From Paludibacter jiangxiensis (lineage in GTDB: Bacteria > Bacteroidota > Bacteroidia > Bacteroidales > Paludibacteraceae), in NCBI GenBank assembly GCA_945870155.1, contig CAMBSB010000037.1, forward strand, positions 1-34,208: a stretch of 34,208 nucleotides of DNA. Direction: 5' to 3'. Below the pieces are notes generated by a model. That model was not told the origin of the DNA, searched no databases, and saw nothing but the letters and a program-made list of their open reading frames with translations. Numbering within the stretch: position 1 is the stretch's first letter; each line of letters begins with the position of its first letter. Shown in pieces: positions 15,249 through 24,365 of this stretch. The position numbers and the translations under genes are program-made.

Positions 15249-16454
15249 GTGTTTAATAAGAAGAAAAACAAGTTTTTAGAATTTCTTTTTGAGTCTGCAT
15301 TCAGGCTTAGTGGAAGTGTAACTACAATAATAATTTTATTGATAAGTATCTTTTTATTTACCGAAGGCTGGGGCTTATTCCAATCATCAACGGTAGAAAA
15401 AGGATACATTTTGTGCATTAATAAAGAGAATAAAATCAAAAATTTAACGCCTCATCAGGTTAAAGATATTTTTGATGGTAATATAACTTCATGGAAAGAA
15501 CTAGGTGGCGATGACATTCCAATTGAAACATTACGCATGGATGATGTTGCCGGCTTGTATACTGAACAAGAATTGGGACCAAATTTCGAATATTTGCCTG
15601 AGAAACTCAGTGAGGCAGTTTCTTCACGTGTAGGAGCACTAGGATTTTTTCCCGAACAATTTATAAATTATAAATTCAAAGGAAAAGTTTTACCTTCAAT
15701 AACCATATCGCTCAAGGATTATTTTGGTGGTAAAGAATGGTTTCCAACGGCTACACCCTCAGCTCAGTTTGGTTTATTACCTTTGTTACTTGGAACATTA
15801 TGGGTAAGTTTGGGTGCAATTTTGCTGGCACTGCCTTTTGGTATGGCTGTAGCTATTTACCTTGCTGAACTTGCCAGCCCTCGGGTTCGTAAAATATTAA
15901 AACCGCTTATTGAGTTATTGGCTGGTATTCCGTCGGTGGTTTATGGCTTTTTTGGATTAATAATAATAGTACCACTAATCCGCGACCTCTTTCAACTACC
16001 TGTTGGTGAAACTGCCTTAGCAGGCAGTATCGTATTAGCTATCATGGCTTTACCAACAATTATAACTGTAGCAGAAGATGCATTGCGCACAACACCCATT
16101 GCCATGAAAGAATCAAGCTTGGCATTAGGTGCAACTCACTGGCAAACCGTTTTCAGGGTGGTTATACCTTATGCTTCATCAGGAATTTTAGCAGCTATTA
16201 TTTTAGGAATTGGTAGGGCAATAGGTGAAACTATGGCAGTACTCATGGTTACAGGAAATGCAGCCGTAATACCACACACACTAGCCGAACCTGTTAGAAC
16301 CATACCTGCAACAATTGCAGCTGAATTGGGTGAGGCTTCAGCAGGAAGTGTGCAATACCAGGCTTTGTTTATGCTTGGAGCAATATTATTTGTTTTAACT
16401 CTAGGTATAAGTATCTTTGCCGAAATAATTCGAAAAGAACCGCATTTAGATTGA
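15249..16454 (+). CDS. pstC: PstC phosphate permease with embedded PstS-like segment
   Basis: This is the first inner-membrane subunit of the Pst transporter, 401 residues, longer than typical PstC of about 300. It appears to start with GTG at 15249; no ATG exists until residue 97. A first membrane segment lies at about 23-40. Residues 50-150 then form an extra extracytoplasmic segment resembling PstS: LTPHQVKDIFDGNITSWKEL (66-85) and GALGFFPEQFI (129-139) align with LTREQLEGIFTGKISNWKQV and GAIGYVGMAYV of PstS. The permease core follows from about 175, with the cytoplasmic coupling loop ALGATHWQTVFRVVIPYA and the helix GIGRAIGETMAV. It is co-oriented with pstA, whose gene starts 107 nt later after a tandem repeat. 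Confidence 0.93.
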   Translation: MFNKKKNKFLEFLFESAFRLSGSVTTIIILLISIFLFTEGWGLFQSSTVEKGYILCINKENKIKNLTPHQVKDIFDGNITSWKELGGDDIPIETLRMDDVAGLYTEQELGPNFEYLPEKLSEAVSSRVGALGFFPEQFINYKFKGKVLPSITISLKDYFGGKEWFPTATPSAQFGLLPLLLGTLWVSLGAILLALPFGMAVAIYLAELASPRVRKILKPLIELLAGIPSVVYGFFGLIIIVPLIRDLFQLPVGETALAGSIVLAIMALPTIITVAEDALRTTPIAMKESSLALGATHWQTVFRVVIPYASSGILAAIILGIGRAIGETMAVLMVTGNAAVIPHTLAEPVRTIPATIAAELGEASAGSVQYQALFMLGAILFVLTLGISIFAEIIRKEPHLD

Positions 16455-16538
16455 TTAGTTGATTGGTTAATTGGTTAATTGGTTAATTGGTTAATTAGTT
16501 GATTGGTTGATTTGTCAAGAGGTTGATTTGTTAAGAGG
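16451..16538 (+). repeat. Tandem repeat between pstC and pstA
   Basis: Seven copies of an 8-bp unit TTRATTRG (16451-16506) are followed by two 16-bp units beginning TTGATTTG (16507-16522 and 16523-16538). The pstC stop codon TGA lies in the first unit. Because the unit is not a multiple of three, stops occur in all frames. Copy number may vary by slippage. Confidence 0.85.
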
Positions 16539-16561
16539 TTGAAATACAATTTATTATAAAT

Positions 16562-17419
16562 ATGGAAAAGAAAAAAATATCAACAAAAAGAATGAAACAG
16601 GCTATTATATTCTGGTTATTCAGAGTTATGAGCTTTGCCGTAGTCGCAATTCTTTTCAGTATCATTGGTTTTATTGTTTTTCGAGGAATTGGTGCCATAA
16701 GCTGGGAGTTTTTGACTTCAGAACCAACAGATGGAATGACCAAAGGCGGAATATTTCCCGCCATTGTAGGCACTTTTTATTTGGTAATTGGCAGTATGTT
16801 AGTAGCTTTTCCTATAGGTGTAATGTCAGGAATATATATGAATGAATATGCCGGGAATAATTTTTTTGTAAAAATAATTCGTATAATGACCAATAACTTG
16901 GGTGGTATACCATCTATCGTTTTTGGCTTATTTGGCATGTCGCTTTTTGTAAATAAACTTAATTTTGGTGATTCTATTATTGCCGGGTCATTAACGCTTG
17001 GTTTACTGGCTTTGCCACTAATCATCCGTGTTACAGAAGAAGCATTGAAATCGATTCCGGATAGTTACCGTCATGGTAGTTTAGCTTTAGGTGCAACAAA
17101 ATTGCAAACAATTGGCAGGGTGGTTTTGCCTGCTGCTTTTCCAAATATCATGACAGGATTAATACTTTCTATTGGTCGTGTATCTGGCGAAACTGCACCG
17201 ATTTTATTTACGGCAGCAGCTTATTTTTTACCCAAACTTCCAAGTTCAATTTACGACCAGGTTATGGCATTGCCCTATCACCTTTATGTTATCGCAACTA
17301 GTGGAACAGATTTAGAAGCAACCCGTCCAATGGCTTATGGAACAGCTTTGGTATTGATTACTATAGTTTTAATAATGAATTTAATTGCAAATTTCCTACG
17401 ACGGAAATTCAGCAAATAA
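16562..17419 (+). CDS. pstA: PstA phosphate permease subunit
   Basis: This is the second membrane subunit of the Pst transporter, 285 residues, normal length. It starts at ATG 16562 with a lysine-rich leader, then a membrane segment (about 17-45). An extracytoplasmic loop containing SEPTDGMTKGGIFPAIVGT leads into the permease domain. The coupling loop is GSLALGATKLQTIGRVVLPAA near residue 180, followed by LSIGRVSGETAP, the conserved Pst-type helix with the charged Arg and Glu. A last membrane segment precedes the basic end RRKFSK. It lies 19 nt before pstB. No irregularity apart from the repeat-rich gap upstream. Confidence 0.95.
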   Translation: MEKKKISTKRMKQAIIFWLFRVMSFAVVAILFSIIGFIVFRGIGAISWEFLTSEPTDGMTKGGIFPAIVGTFYLVIGSMLVAFPIGVMSGIYMNEYAGNNFFVKIIRIMTNNLGGIPSIVFGLFGMSLFVNKLNFGDSIIAGSLTLGLLALPLIIRVTEEALKSIPDSYRHGSLALGATKLQTIGRVVLPAAFPNIMTGLILSIGRVSGETAPILFTAAAYFLPKLPSSIYDQVMALPYHLYVIATSGTDLEATRPMAYGTALVLITIVLIMNLIANFLRRKFSK

Positions 17420-17438
17420 TTAGAAGATAAATAAAAGA

Positions 17439-18188
17439 ATGAAACTTGAAGCAAAAAACGTTAACTTTTTCTACGGCGATTTTCACGCGTTGAAAGACAT
17501 AAATATGATTATCGAAGAAAACTCGGTAACTGCCTTTATTGGTCCTTCAGGCTGTGGAAAATCCACTTTTCTGCGATTATTTAACAGAATGAATGATTTG
17601 ATTACCGATACGCATTTAGATGGTGAATGTTTGGTGGGTGGTCAGAATATTTACGACAAAAGTGTTTCTGTTGACGAACTCAGGAAAACTGTAGGCATGG
17701 TTTTTCAAAAGCCTAATCCTTTTCCGAAAAGCATTTACGAAAATGTGGCTTATGGACTGCGTGTAAATGGTGTAAAAGACAAAGCAATAATTGAAGAAAC
17801 TGTAGTCAAATCGCTTCAACAATCGGCACTTTGGGGCGAAGTAAAAGATAAACTTAAAAAATCTGCCTATGCCCTTTCGGGTGGACAGCAACAAAGACTT
17901 TGCATTGCACGTGCTTTAGCAGTTTCACCTTCAGTTATTTTAATGGACGAACCTGCATCTGCGCTTGATCCAATTTCAACTTCGAAAATTGAAGAATTGA
18001 TATTTGAACTTAAAAACCAATATACCGTTGTAATTGTTACTCATAATATGCAACAAGCAGCACGTGTAAGCGACAAAACCGGTTTTTTTATGTTGGGTGA
18101 AATGATAGAATATGCAGATACTAAAAAAATATTCCTGAACCCGGACAAAGAACAAACTCAGAACTATATTACTGGAAGATTTGGTTGA
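17439..18188 (+). CDS. pstB: PstB phosphate transporter ATPase
   Basis: The 249-residue ABC ATPase powers PstCA. It shows Walker [10 protein letters not shown] (33-41), Q-loop [19 protein letters not shown] (near 89-107) with the PNPFP signature peculiar to PstB, ABC signature LSGGQQQR, Walker B VILMDEP and H-loop VTHN. It ends SxGRFG as many PstB do. Length is normal. The gene sits 19 nt after pstA and is followed by a 64-nt gap with an AT-rich 7-bp tandem repeat before phoU. With PhoU and the sensor kinase it would also take part in signalling phosphate sufficiency. Confidence 0.97.
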   Translation: MKLEAKNVNFFYGDFHALKDINMIIEENSVTAFIGPSGCGKSTFLRLFNRMNDLITDTHLDGECLVGGQNIYDKSVSVDELRKTVGMVFQKPNPFPKSIYENVAYGLRVNGVKDKAIIEETVVKSLQQSALWGEVKDKLKKSAYALSGGQQQRLCIARALAVSPSVILMDEPASALDPISTSKIEELIFELKNQYTVVIVTHNMQQAARVSDKTGFFMLGEMIEYADTKKIFLNPDKEQTQNYITGRFG

Positions 18189-18202
18189 TAAATCATTAAC
18201 TG

Positions 18203-18244
18203 TCAACTATCAACTGTTAATTATCAATTATCAAATATCAATTA
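18203..18244 (+). repeat. 7-bp tandem repeat between pstB and phoU
   Basis: Six consecutive 7-bp units: TCAACTA, TCAACTG, TTAATTA, TCAATTA, TCAAATA, TCAATTA. The upstream extension of the phoU reading frame through these units gives a low-complexity peptide and is not taken as coding. Confidence 0.75.
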
Positions 18245-18252
18245 CAAATATT

Positions 18253-18915
18253 ATGAAACATACTGAATCAGAGTTAATTGCGATAAAAAACTCTATCACG
18301 GAAATGTGGAATCTGGTTCAAATCCAGTTCTCAAAATCAAAAGATGCTCTTATAGCCGGAAATCACGATTTAGCTCGTGTAGTTATGAGTTCTGAAAAAC
18401 GCGTGAATGCTTTTGAATTAAAAATTGACAGCGACTGCGAAAATTATATTGCACTTTTCAGTCCGGTTGCCATCGATTTGCGACTTGTACTTTCCATGCT
18501 CAAAATTAACAAAACACTGGAACGTATAGGTGATTTTGCAGATGGTATTGCCCGATTTGTTTTAACTCTGGAAGAAAATGAGCGAAAACAGGAATTATTG
18601 AAAACTTTGAAAATAGAGGAAATGATGGTTTGTGTAGAAAACATGCTTGAAAAGTCCCTGGAAGCTATTAATAGTGAAAATACAGCACAAGCAGGTATGG
18701 TATTCTCGATGGATAATAAAGTTGATACCATTTATGCAGATGCTATGAATGTTCTAGCAAAACATATCATTGAATTTCCCGAAGATGGACTTTTTGCACT
18801 TTATTTAGTCACAGTACTTCGTAAAATAGAACGTTCAGGCGATCATTGTAATAATATAATGGAAGAAATTGTATTCTATTTAGATGCTAAAGTACTGAAA
18901 CATCAAAAAAAATAA
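18253..18915 (+). CDS. phoU: PhoU phosphate-signalling regulator
   Basis: PhoU links Pst transporter activity to the PhoR kinase and restrains both when phosphate is plentiful. I start it at ATG 18253 (220 residues, family-normal); the frame continues upstream to 18181 but only through repeat-derived sequence. The protein is all-helical with two PhoU repeats. The first holds VMSSEKRVNAFELKIDSDC near residues 38-56 and the second MDNKVDTIYADAMNVL near residue 155. Each carries the family's E/DxxxD metal-binding pattern, and the PhoU-type segments LLSMLKINKTLERIGDFA-like (VLSMLKINKTLERIGDFADG) and VTVLRKIERSGDHCNNI are clear. It is the last gene of the pst operon, followed by a strong terminator. 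Confidence 0.95.
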   Translation: MKHTESELIAIKNSITEMWNLVQIQFSKSKDALIAGNHDLARVVMSSEKRVNAFELKIDSDCENYIALFSPVAIDLRLVLSMLKINKTLERIGDFADGIARFVLTLEENERKQELLKTLKIEEMMVCVENMLEKSLEAINSENTAQAGMVFSMDNKVDTIYADAMNVLAKHIIEFPEDGLFALYLVTVLRKIERSGDHCNNIMEEIVFYLDAKVLKHQKK

Positions 18916-18935
18916 TTGAATTATTTATTCCATAT

Positions 18936-18982
18936 AAAAATGCCATTCATTTACATACAATTTGTAAACGAATGGCATTTTT
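18936..18982. terminator. Bidirectional terminator after phoU
   Basis: The stem 18936-18954 pairs with 18964-18982 over 19 positions with one mismatch and a 9-nt loop; the core is ATGCCATTC/GAATGGCAT with A5 and T5 flanks. It ends the pst operon and also serves the convergent OmpA-family gene whose stop is at 19006. Confidence 0.88.
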
Positions 18983-19005
18983 TAAATCAATAGTATATCA
19001 AATAC

Positions 19006-21036
19006 TTATGGCAAAATATCGATAGTTACTGTTCTGTTATAGAATCGTTCTTCAGGATATTTATTATCGAATGGAGAACTTTTTTCGTCTTCACCCATGC
19101 CTGACACTTCAAATTTCACATCATTTCTACCACTTGCTTTCAATGCTGATTCTATAATACTCCTTACATCATTTGCACGTGCCATAGATAAAGCCTGATT
19201 ATGGTTTTCTTCACCAATAATATCGGTATGTCCCTGAATAATTACAGTTCCGTTAATAGGAATTTTTGGTGTAACAATTTCCTTTAAATATTTGTGATAC
19301 ATAGCCAAAGATTCTGATTTATTGAATTCGTAAATTATACTAAATCTTGTACCTTCTTCTTCAAGTATTGGTTTCCAAAGTGTAATATGGGCTGTGGTTT
19401 CCCTCACCATTACAACATTTTCTTTGGTATTTCCTATCATCTTAACTTTAAAATCACCTTCAGGTCGTGTTCCTAAAATTGTACTTCCTGGGATGCTTAC
19501 TTTATCTTGCATGTAAGGACCGTAGTATTGTACAATACCCTTGTTGTCAGTTAATTCCAATGTCCAAGAGTTGAATATTTTGGTTGCATCTTCATTTACA
19601 AAACTTACATAACTATCAAGTGGAGCAATTTGTGAAGCATTTAATGTTACTGGTTTTAGAGGAGCATCCGGGCCACTTTGGAATTCCATTAATAAAGCTG
19701 GTGAATTTGTTTCAATTGAAACTCTTCTATCACCTTCTTCTAATAATGTAAGTTCTTTTGTTCCACCAAGTTGACCTGATGGTATTAATGGGCGATTACG
19801 ACCAACACATAAAATTCGGTTTGGATCAATTTCAAAATTAGTTACTAAATAATTTTTGATTGATGTAGCCATTTCAAAACCATCAGCAGTACCTTCTTTC
19901 GAAGATCCAACCAAATCAATTTTTGAAGTTGGGTTTTTACTCATACGACTGCCAAGTATATTCAATATATTGTAATATACTATCATTTGACGTTTTGATC
20001 TTTCAGAGAAATTGTCAGGTGTTACCATTTCAAAATCTTCTTCTTTAAAAGTTTGTGCTTGTTTTTTGTTAAGTAAAATATAACGACTTGGAATTTTTTG
20101 TGAATTTAAATCGTAAAAAACATAATTACGTAGCGGAAAAACTTCTCGTACCTGACGCTCCGGTCTTATATTTTTGGGAGAAATCACTTTAAAGTTTACA
20201 ATTGGAGCAGCTACATATACTTTTTCGGGTTCAACAACTTTAGTTTGAATTTTTCGTCCAGTTCCCAATTTAAGACTTGCTCCTACCCTGATTGTATTAA
20301 TATTCCAAGTTTCTATGCTACGTGGATTTTGTCCAAAATAAGGATGATAGGCAATAAAAGGACTAAGAATTAATTGAGTTTTCCTATAGCTCGAAGTGAG
20401 TGGCATGTCAATTCCTAAACCAATTTGCATTGAAATAAGATTTGGTCGAATGTTGCTAAAATCACCACTTATGGGATCAGAAAGTACCTGTGTTGGTATA
20501 TCGGGGTTTAATCCTAGTTGATAAGTAAACGATTTAGTTTTATTCAAACCCAAGCGAGGGCCGGCATACAAATATAAACCGGACTTAAAAGGTGCAAATC
20601 TTAAGCTGGGCTCTATGGTCCAATAACTTAAATCGGTTAGCAAGTCGGCAGGACAATTACAAGGCGTGACTACTTGATCAAAAACTCCTTTACGGCTGTC
20701 GTAACCACCTTGAAGAATAACACCCCAACGTGAATTTGCCGGGCGATATTCGATGAGCGGTGCTACAAACAAACCTAAACCTTGTCCGTTATGAAATGTT
20801 GTTGGCACTGATAATGAACTATTTAAATTTTCGGTAGAGCCACGATAGAAATTGATATTACCACCTGCTGCTACTCCAAAGTACCATGAAGGTTTTGTAT
20901 ATTGAATAGAATCCTGTGCCTGAATTGGCGTTTGAATACCCAATAAGATAAAAGCACAGAGAATGAAACTTTTTATGCTCAAAACATAAGGGAATTTTGT
21001 TAAACGCGATTCCTTTTTATAATTTATTGTTTTCAT
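19006..21036 (-). CDS. Outer-membrane protein with two OmpA-like domains
   Basis: The 676-residue protein begins with a basic N-terminus and a signal peptide ending near residue 40 (PIQAQ). Residues 48-260 look like an outer-membrane beta-barrel, with alternating hydrophobic strands and a pair of Cys at 126/128. Two OmpA-like regions follow. The first (302-443) has VFYDLNSQKIP and ends GDRRVSIETN but carries VGSSKEGT where GHTD is expected. The second (563-676) has IIYEFNKSESLAMY and the canonical IIQGHTDIIGEENHNQALSMAR, ending FYNRTVTIDILP. OmpA domains bind peptidoglycan, so the protein probably anchors the outer membrane to the wall. It lies downstream of the ice-binding-like lipoprotein gene on the same strand, with a 125-nt gap. 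Confidence 0.88.
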   Translation of the reverse strand: MKTINYKKESRLTKFPYVLSIKSFILCAFILLGIQTPIQAQDSIQYTKPSWYFGVAAGGNINFYRGSTENLNSSLSVPTTFHNGQGLGLFVAPLIEYRPANSRWGVILQGGYDSRKGVFDQVVTPCNCPADLLTDLSYWTIEPSLRFAPFKSGLYLYAGPRLGLNKTKSFTYQLGLNPDIPTQVLSDPISGDFSNIRPNLISMQIGLGIDMPLTSSYRKTQLILSPFIAYHPYFGQNPRSIETWNINTIRVGASLKLGTGRKIQTKVVEPEKVYVAAPIVNFKVISPKNIRPERQVREVFPLRNYVFYDLNSQKIPSRYILLNKKQAQTFKEEDFEMVTPDNFSERSKRQMIVYYNILNILGSRMSKNPTSKIDLVGSSKEGTADGFEMATSIKNYLVTNFEIDPNRILCVGRNRPLIPSGQLGGTKELTLLEEGDRRVSIETNSPALLMEFQSGPDAPLKPVTLNASQIAPLDSYVSFVNEDATKIFNSWTLELTDNKGIVQYYGPYMQDKVSIPGSTILGTRPEGDFKVKMIGNTKENVVMVRETTAHITLWKPILEEEGTRFSIIYEFNKSESLAMYHKYLKEIVTPKIPINGTVIIQGHTDIIGEENHNQALSMARANDVRSIIESALKASGRNDVKFEVSGMGEDEKSSPFDNKYPEERFYNRTVTIDILP

Positions 21037-21073
21037 CTGTTTATATTTTTTTTTAAGTTGTCATATGGAACTC

Positions 21074-21093
21074 GTCCCGCAACAAAACGGGAC
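21074..21093 (-). other. GC-rich hairpin in the gap before the OmpA-family gene
   Basis: GTCCCG (21074-21079) and CGGGAC (21088-21093) form a 6-bp stem with an 8-nt loop, in an otherwise AT-rich gap. On the minus strand it lies between the stop of the lipoprotein gene and the OmpA-family start at 21036, with no T-tract directly after it. It may be a weak terminator or a 5' UTR structure. Confidence 0.35.
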
Positions 21094-21161
21094 TCGTTTC
21101 ATACGATCTTTTTAATTAATTATTTAAATTTTTAAAATCTCATAAAGGATTAAATCCAAGT

Positions 21162-24100
21162 TTATTGAGGTTTTGTAACTATGCTAGCATCTAATGAAAC
21201 TGCTGCAATTCTTGTCAAAGCTCTACCATTAAGTACGGCACCTGTATTGAGCGTAATAGATTGATCAGCCAAAATATTACCGTAGAATACAGAATTTGTT
21301 CCAAGAGTTGCTGAAGTACCAACTACCCAAAAAATGTTTTTCGCTAGTGCACCACCTGCCAAAACTACACTTGTAGCTGGATCTGTGGTAAATGTAGATC
21401 CCATTTGGAATATCCATACTGAATTGGCATTGCCTTGTGCATCCAATGTTAAAATTCCATTTGCTCCGGTTCCTGATATACCACTTGTAGTTGAATTGGT
21501 ATATAATCCGGGGGCTAAAGTAAGTCCACCAAGCTGTCCGGGCATCGATATTGAATTTAAAGATCTGCTTTGTCCATCAATAAATGCCGTTGTTAAACAT
21601 AGTTTTGCTGCTGCAGCTGTAGGCGTTGTAATTTGTTTTACTCCATTAATTATTCCAGGAGGGAAACCAACCAAGGCTGTTCCGGCACTTAAACCAACAT
21701 CTCCATTAATAATTGTAGGACCGGTACTTGTAATGGTTGATCCTGCAAGTATTGCAAAAGGTTCTGCGCAACCTAAATCAATTGCTAAAGGTCCTGAAGG
21801 AGGTATTACATTAGCTGTAAAGTTTGCAACCAAAATTCGGTTTCCTGTAATATTAAACTGATAGTTAGCATTAGTGGAAACGATATTTAAACCCTCTTTC
21901 CAGTTAGTAAATGTAAATCCTGAATTTGCTACTGCGTTTACAGTTACCGAAGCGCCTGAATTATATGTTCCTCCACCAGTTGTTATTCCGCCTAATAAAG
22001 GTAACGAAGACACAGCTACCGTATATTGAATTGGAGTAAAATTTGCAACTAAATTTCTATTAGCTGTAATTGTAAACTGATAATTTGCATTTGTAGAAAC
22101 AATTGTTGAACCTTCTTTCCAGTTTATAAATATAAATCCTGAATTTGCTACTGCGTTTACAGTTACCGAAGCACCTGAGTTAAATGTACCTCCGCCGTTC
22201 GTTATTCCTCCTAAAATTGGCATTGATGATACAGCTACCGTATATAGAATTGGGGTATAATTTGCAACCAATGTTCTGTTACCGATAATGGTAAACTGAT
22301 AATTTGCATTTGTAGATACAATTGTAGAACCTTCAGTCCAGTTTGTGAAAGTAAATCCATTATTTGGCATTGCATTTACAGAAACTGAAGCTCCTAAATT
22401 AAATGTACCTCCACCACTGGTTATTCCGCCTATAAATGGCATTGATGAAACTGCTACAGTAAATTGAATTGGAGTATAATTAGCAATTAATGTTCTATTA
22501 CTTGTTATAGTAAACTGATAATTAGCATTCATTGATACTATTATTCCAGCCTCAGTCCAGTTGGCAAAAGTATATCCGGCATTTGCCACTGCACTTACAG
22601 TAACTAAAGCACCTGAATTAAATGTTCCTCCGCCAGAAGTTATGCCTCCGATAAGCGGATTTGACAATACAGTCACAATCAAACCTGCATTTTCAGCATA
22701 GTTTGCAACTAAAACTCTGTTTTTAGTAATATTAAACTGATAATTTGCATTTGTAGAAACTACTGTAGTACCTTCAGTCCAGTTTGTGAATGTAAATCCG
22801 GTATTTGCAATTGCAGTTACAGTAACTGATGCGCCTGAATTAAATGTTCCACCGCCACTGGTTATTCCACCTAAAAATGGTGAAGATGAAACTGCTACAG
22901 TATATTGAATTGCGGCATAATTTGCAACCAAATTTCTGTTAGAAGTAATATTAAACTGATAATTTGCATTTGTGGAAACTACAGTTGATCCTTCTGTCCA
23001 GTTTGTGAATGTGAATCCTGTGTTTGGAACTGCTGTAACTGTTACTGAGGTGCCATAATTAAATGATCCGCCTCCACTTGTCACTCCGCCTAAAATTGGA
23101 AGTGATGATACCACAACAGTATATGGAACGGTGATAAAATGCGCAACCAAAGTTCTGTTTCCAGTTAATGTAAACTGATAATTTGCATTTGTGGAAACAA
23201 CAGTTGTACCTTCTGTCCAGTTTGAGAAAGCATATCCGGCATTTGAAACTGCATTTACTGTTACAGAAGAACCATAATTATAAGTACCGCCTCCGCTGGT
23301 AGTTCCTCCTGAAACAGGTAGAGCCGAAACCGCTACTGTATAGGGTATAGGACTGAAATTTGCAACCAAAGTTCTGTTTGCAACTAAAGGAGCCAATTGA
23401 TAATTTGCATTCATATTAACAATAATTCCTCCTTCTGTCCAGTTAGTGAAAGTATATCCTGTATTTGGAACTGCAGTCACTGTTTGTACTGAATTTTCGA
23501 TAAACGTTCCTCCTCCACTGGTTGTTCCACCCGTTAAAGGATTAGATGAGAGATTTATAGTGAAATTTCCCAAAACAATCATTGAAAAATTTGCAGTTAA
23601 TGTTCTGTTTCCGGCAGGCATAGTGAAAGTATAACTTGAACTTGTTGAAACTTCAGTTCCATTGTTCGCGTTGTTCATTAAGCTTGCACCATCAGCATTT
23701 CTAATAATTGGTGATACTACTGTTCCGTTTTCGGTCCAATTTTTAAAAGTATAACCAATTCCCGGTGTTGCAGTTACTGTAACTGTTGCTCCCACAGCAA
23801 AAGGTCCTCCTCCGGCAGTAGTTCCACCTAAAATTGGAGAAGAAATCAAAATTACTTCGGGCATAGTCACAAAACTCCATTTGTAATCACTCTGCATTAC
23901 ATTACCTCTTTTATCTTTAACTGTATTCTTTATTGTTCCTTGGTAAGAAGTAAAGGATAAGAGTGGAGCATTGGGTTTAAATGAAGTAGTTGAGTCAACA
24001 TAGGAAACCATTCCTTGAATTAAAGTAGTTCCTTGTTGTAGCGTAAAAGAGGATTCATTAAAAGAAGTCGGATCCATCTTTTCATTGAAAGTAGCGGTAA

Positions 24101-24302
24101 TAATCTTGCTATAAGGTACAGAAATTGCACCGTTAACAGGATCAGTAGAAATAACAATTGGGCAAACACCTATTGTTTCTACGAAATCATCTTTCTTGCA
24201 TCCCGCAAATAAAACAACCAGGAACATGGTAAAGGTTGTTAATGTTGATAGTAGCATTTTCATTTTCATAAAATTGATTTTAAATCGTGAATAAGTTTTC
24301 AC
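21162..24302 (-). CDS. Ice-binding-like (DUF3494) lipoprotein with InlB-type repeats
   Basis: The 1046-residue protein has a lipobox LFAGC with Cys35, so it is probably a lipoprotein. M12 or M14 would give shorter, equally good leaders. Residues 46-147 form a bacterial Ig-like (Big_5) domain with STDPVNGA and TFNEKMD. Residues 149 to about 836 hold nine repeats of about 73 residues, each with GGxTxGGGxF, a central FTNWTEG and an end like NRxLVANF, matching the divergent InlB B-repeat family. The last 208 residues (839-1046) are a DUF3494 domain with FAILAGSTIT, INGDVGLS, VWIFQMGS and VFYGNILA; this beta-helix binds ice in several cold-adapted microbes. The design is a surface stalk displaying a tip domain. 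Ice binding is not proven: many DUF3494 proteins may be general adhesins. Confidence 0.9.
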   Translation of the reverse strand: MKTYSRFKINFMKMKMLLSTLTTFTMFLVVLFAGCKKDDFVETIGVCPIVISTDPVNGAISVPYSKIITATFNEKMDPTSFNESSFTLQQGTTLIQGMVSYVDSTTSFKPNAPLLSFTSYQGTIKNTVKDKRGNVMQSDYKWSFVTMPEVILISSPILGGTTAGGGPFAVGATVTVTATPGIGYTFKNWTENGTVVSPIIRNADGASLMNNANNGTEVSTSSSYTFTMPAGNRTLTANFSMIVLGNFTINLSSNPLTGGTTSGGGTFIENSVQTVTAVPNTGYTFTNWTEGGIIVNMNANYQLAPLVANRTLVANFSPIPYTVAVSALPVSGGTTSGGGTYNYGSSVTVNAVSNAGYAFSNWTEGTTVVSTNANYQFTLTGNRTLVAHFITVPYTVVVSSLPILGGVTSGGGSFNYGTSVTVTAVPNTGFTFTNWTEGSTVVSTNANYQFNITSNRNLVANYAAIQYTVAVSSSPFLGGITSGGGTFNSGASVTVTAIANTGFTFTNWTEGTTVVSTNANYQFNITKNRVLVANYAENAGLIVTVLSNPLIGGITSGGGTFNSGALVTVSAVANAGYTFANWTEAGIIVSMNANYQFTITSNRTLIANYTPIQFTVAVSSMPFIGGITSGGGTFNLGASVSVNAMPNNGFTFTNWTEGSTIVSTNANYQFTIIGNRTLVANYTPILYTVAVSSMPILGGITNGGGTFNSGASVTVNAVANSGFIFINWKEGSTIVSTNANYQFTITANRNLVANFTPIQYTVAVSSLPLLGGITTGGGTYNSGASVTVNAVANSGFTFTNWKEGLNIVSTNANYQFNITGNRILVANFTANVIPPSGPLAIDLGCAEPFAILAGSTITSTGPTIINGDVGLSAGTALVGFPPGIINGVKQITTPTAAAAKLCLTTAFIDGQSRSLNSISMPGQLGGLTLAPGLYTNSTTSGISGTGANGILTLDAQGNANSVWIFQMGSTFTTDPATSVVLAGGALAKNIFWVVGTSATLGTNSVFYGNILADQSITLNTGAVLNGRALTRIAAVSLDASIVTKPQ
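21795..23858 (-). repeat. Nine tandem in-gene repeats of about 219 bp
   Basis: DNA encoding the nine InlB-like units repeats with a period of about 219 bp. On the plus strand each unit shows a copy close to AAACTGATAATTTGCATT. The first unit (near 23570-23858) carries an insertion of about 20 residues; units 7-9 are the most alike. Confidence 0.85.
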
Positions 24303-24365
24303 GCAACAAAGGTCAGTTTATTTAAGACCTTTATAGTTACACTTTTATAAAAAGGAATTGCAAAT

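Noticed and set aside
18181-18252. Upstream extension of PhoU overlapping pstB
   Set aside because: The added residues come from the 7-bp tandem repeat and do not resemble PhoU.
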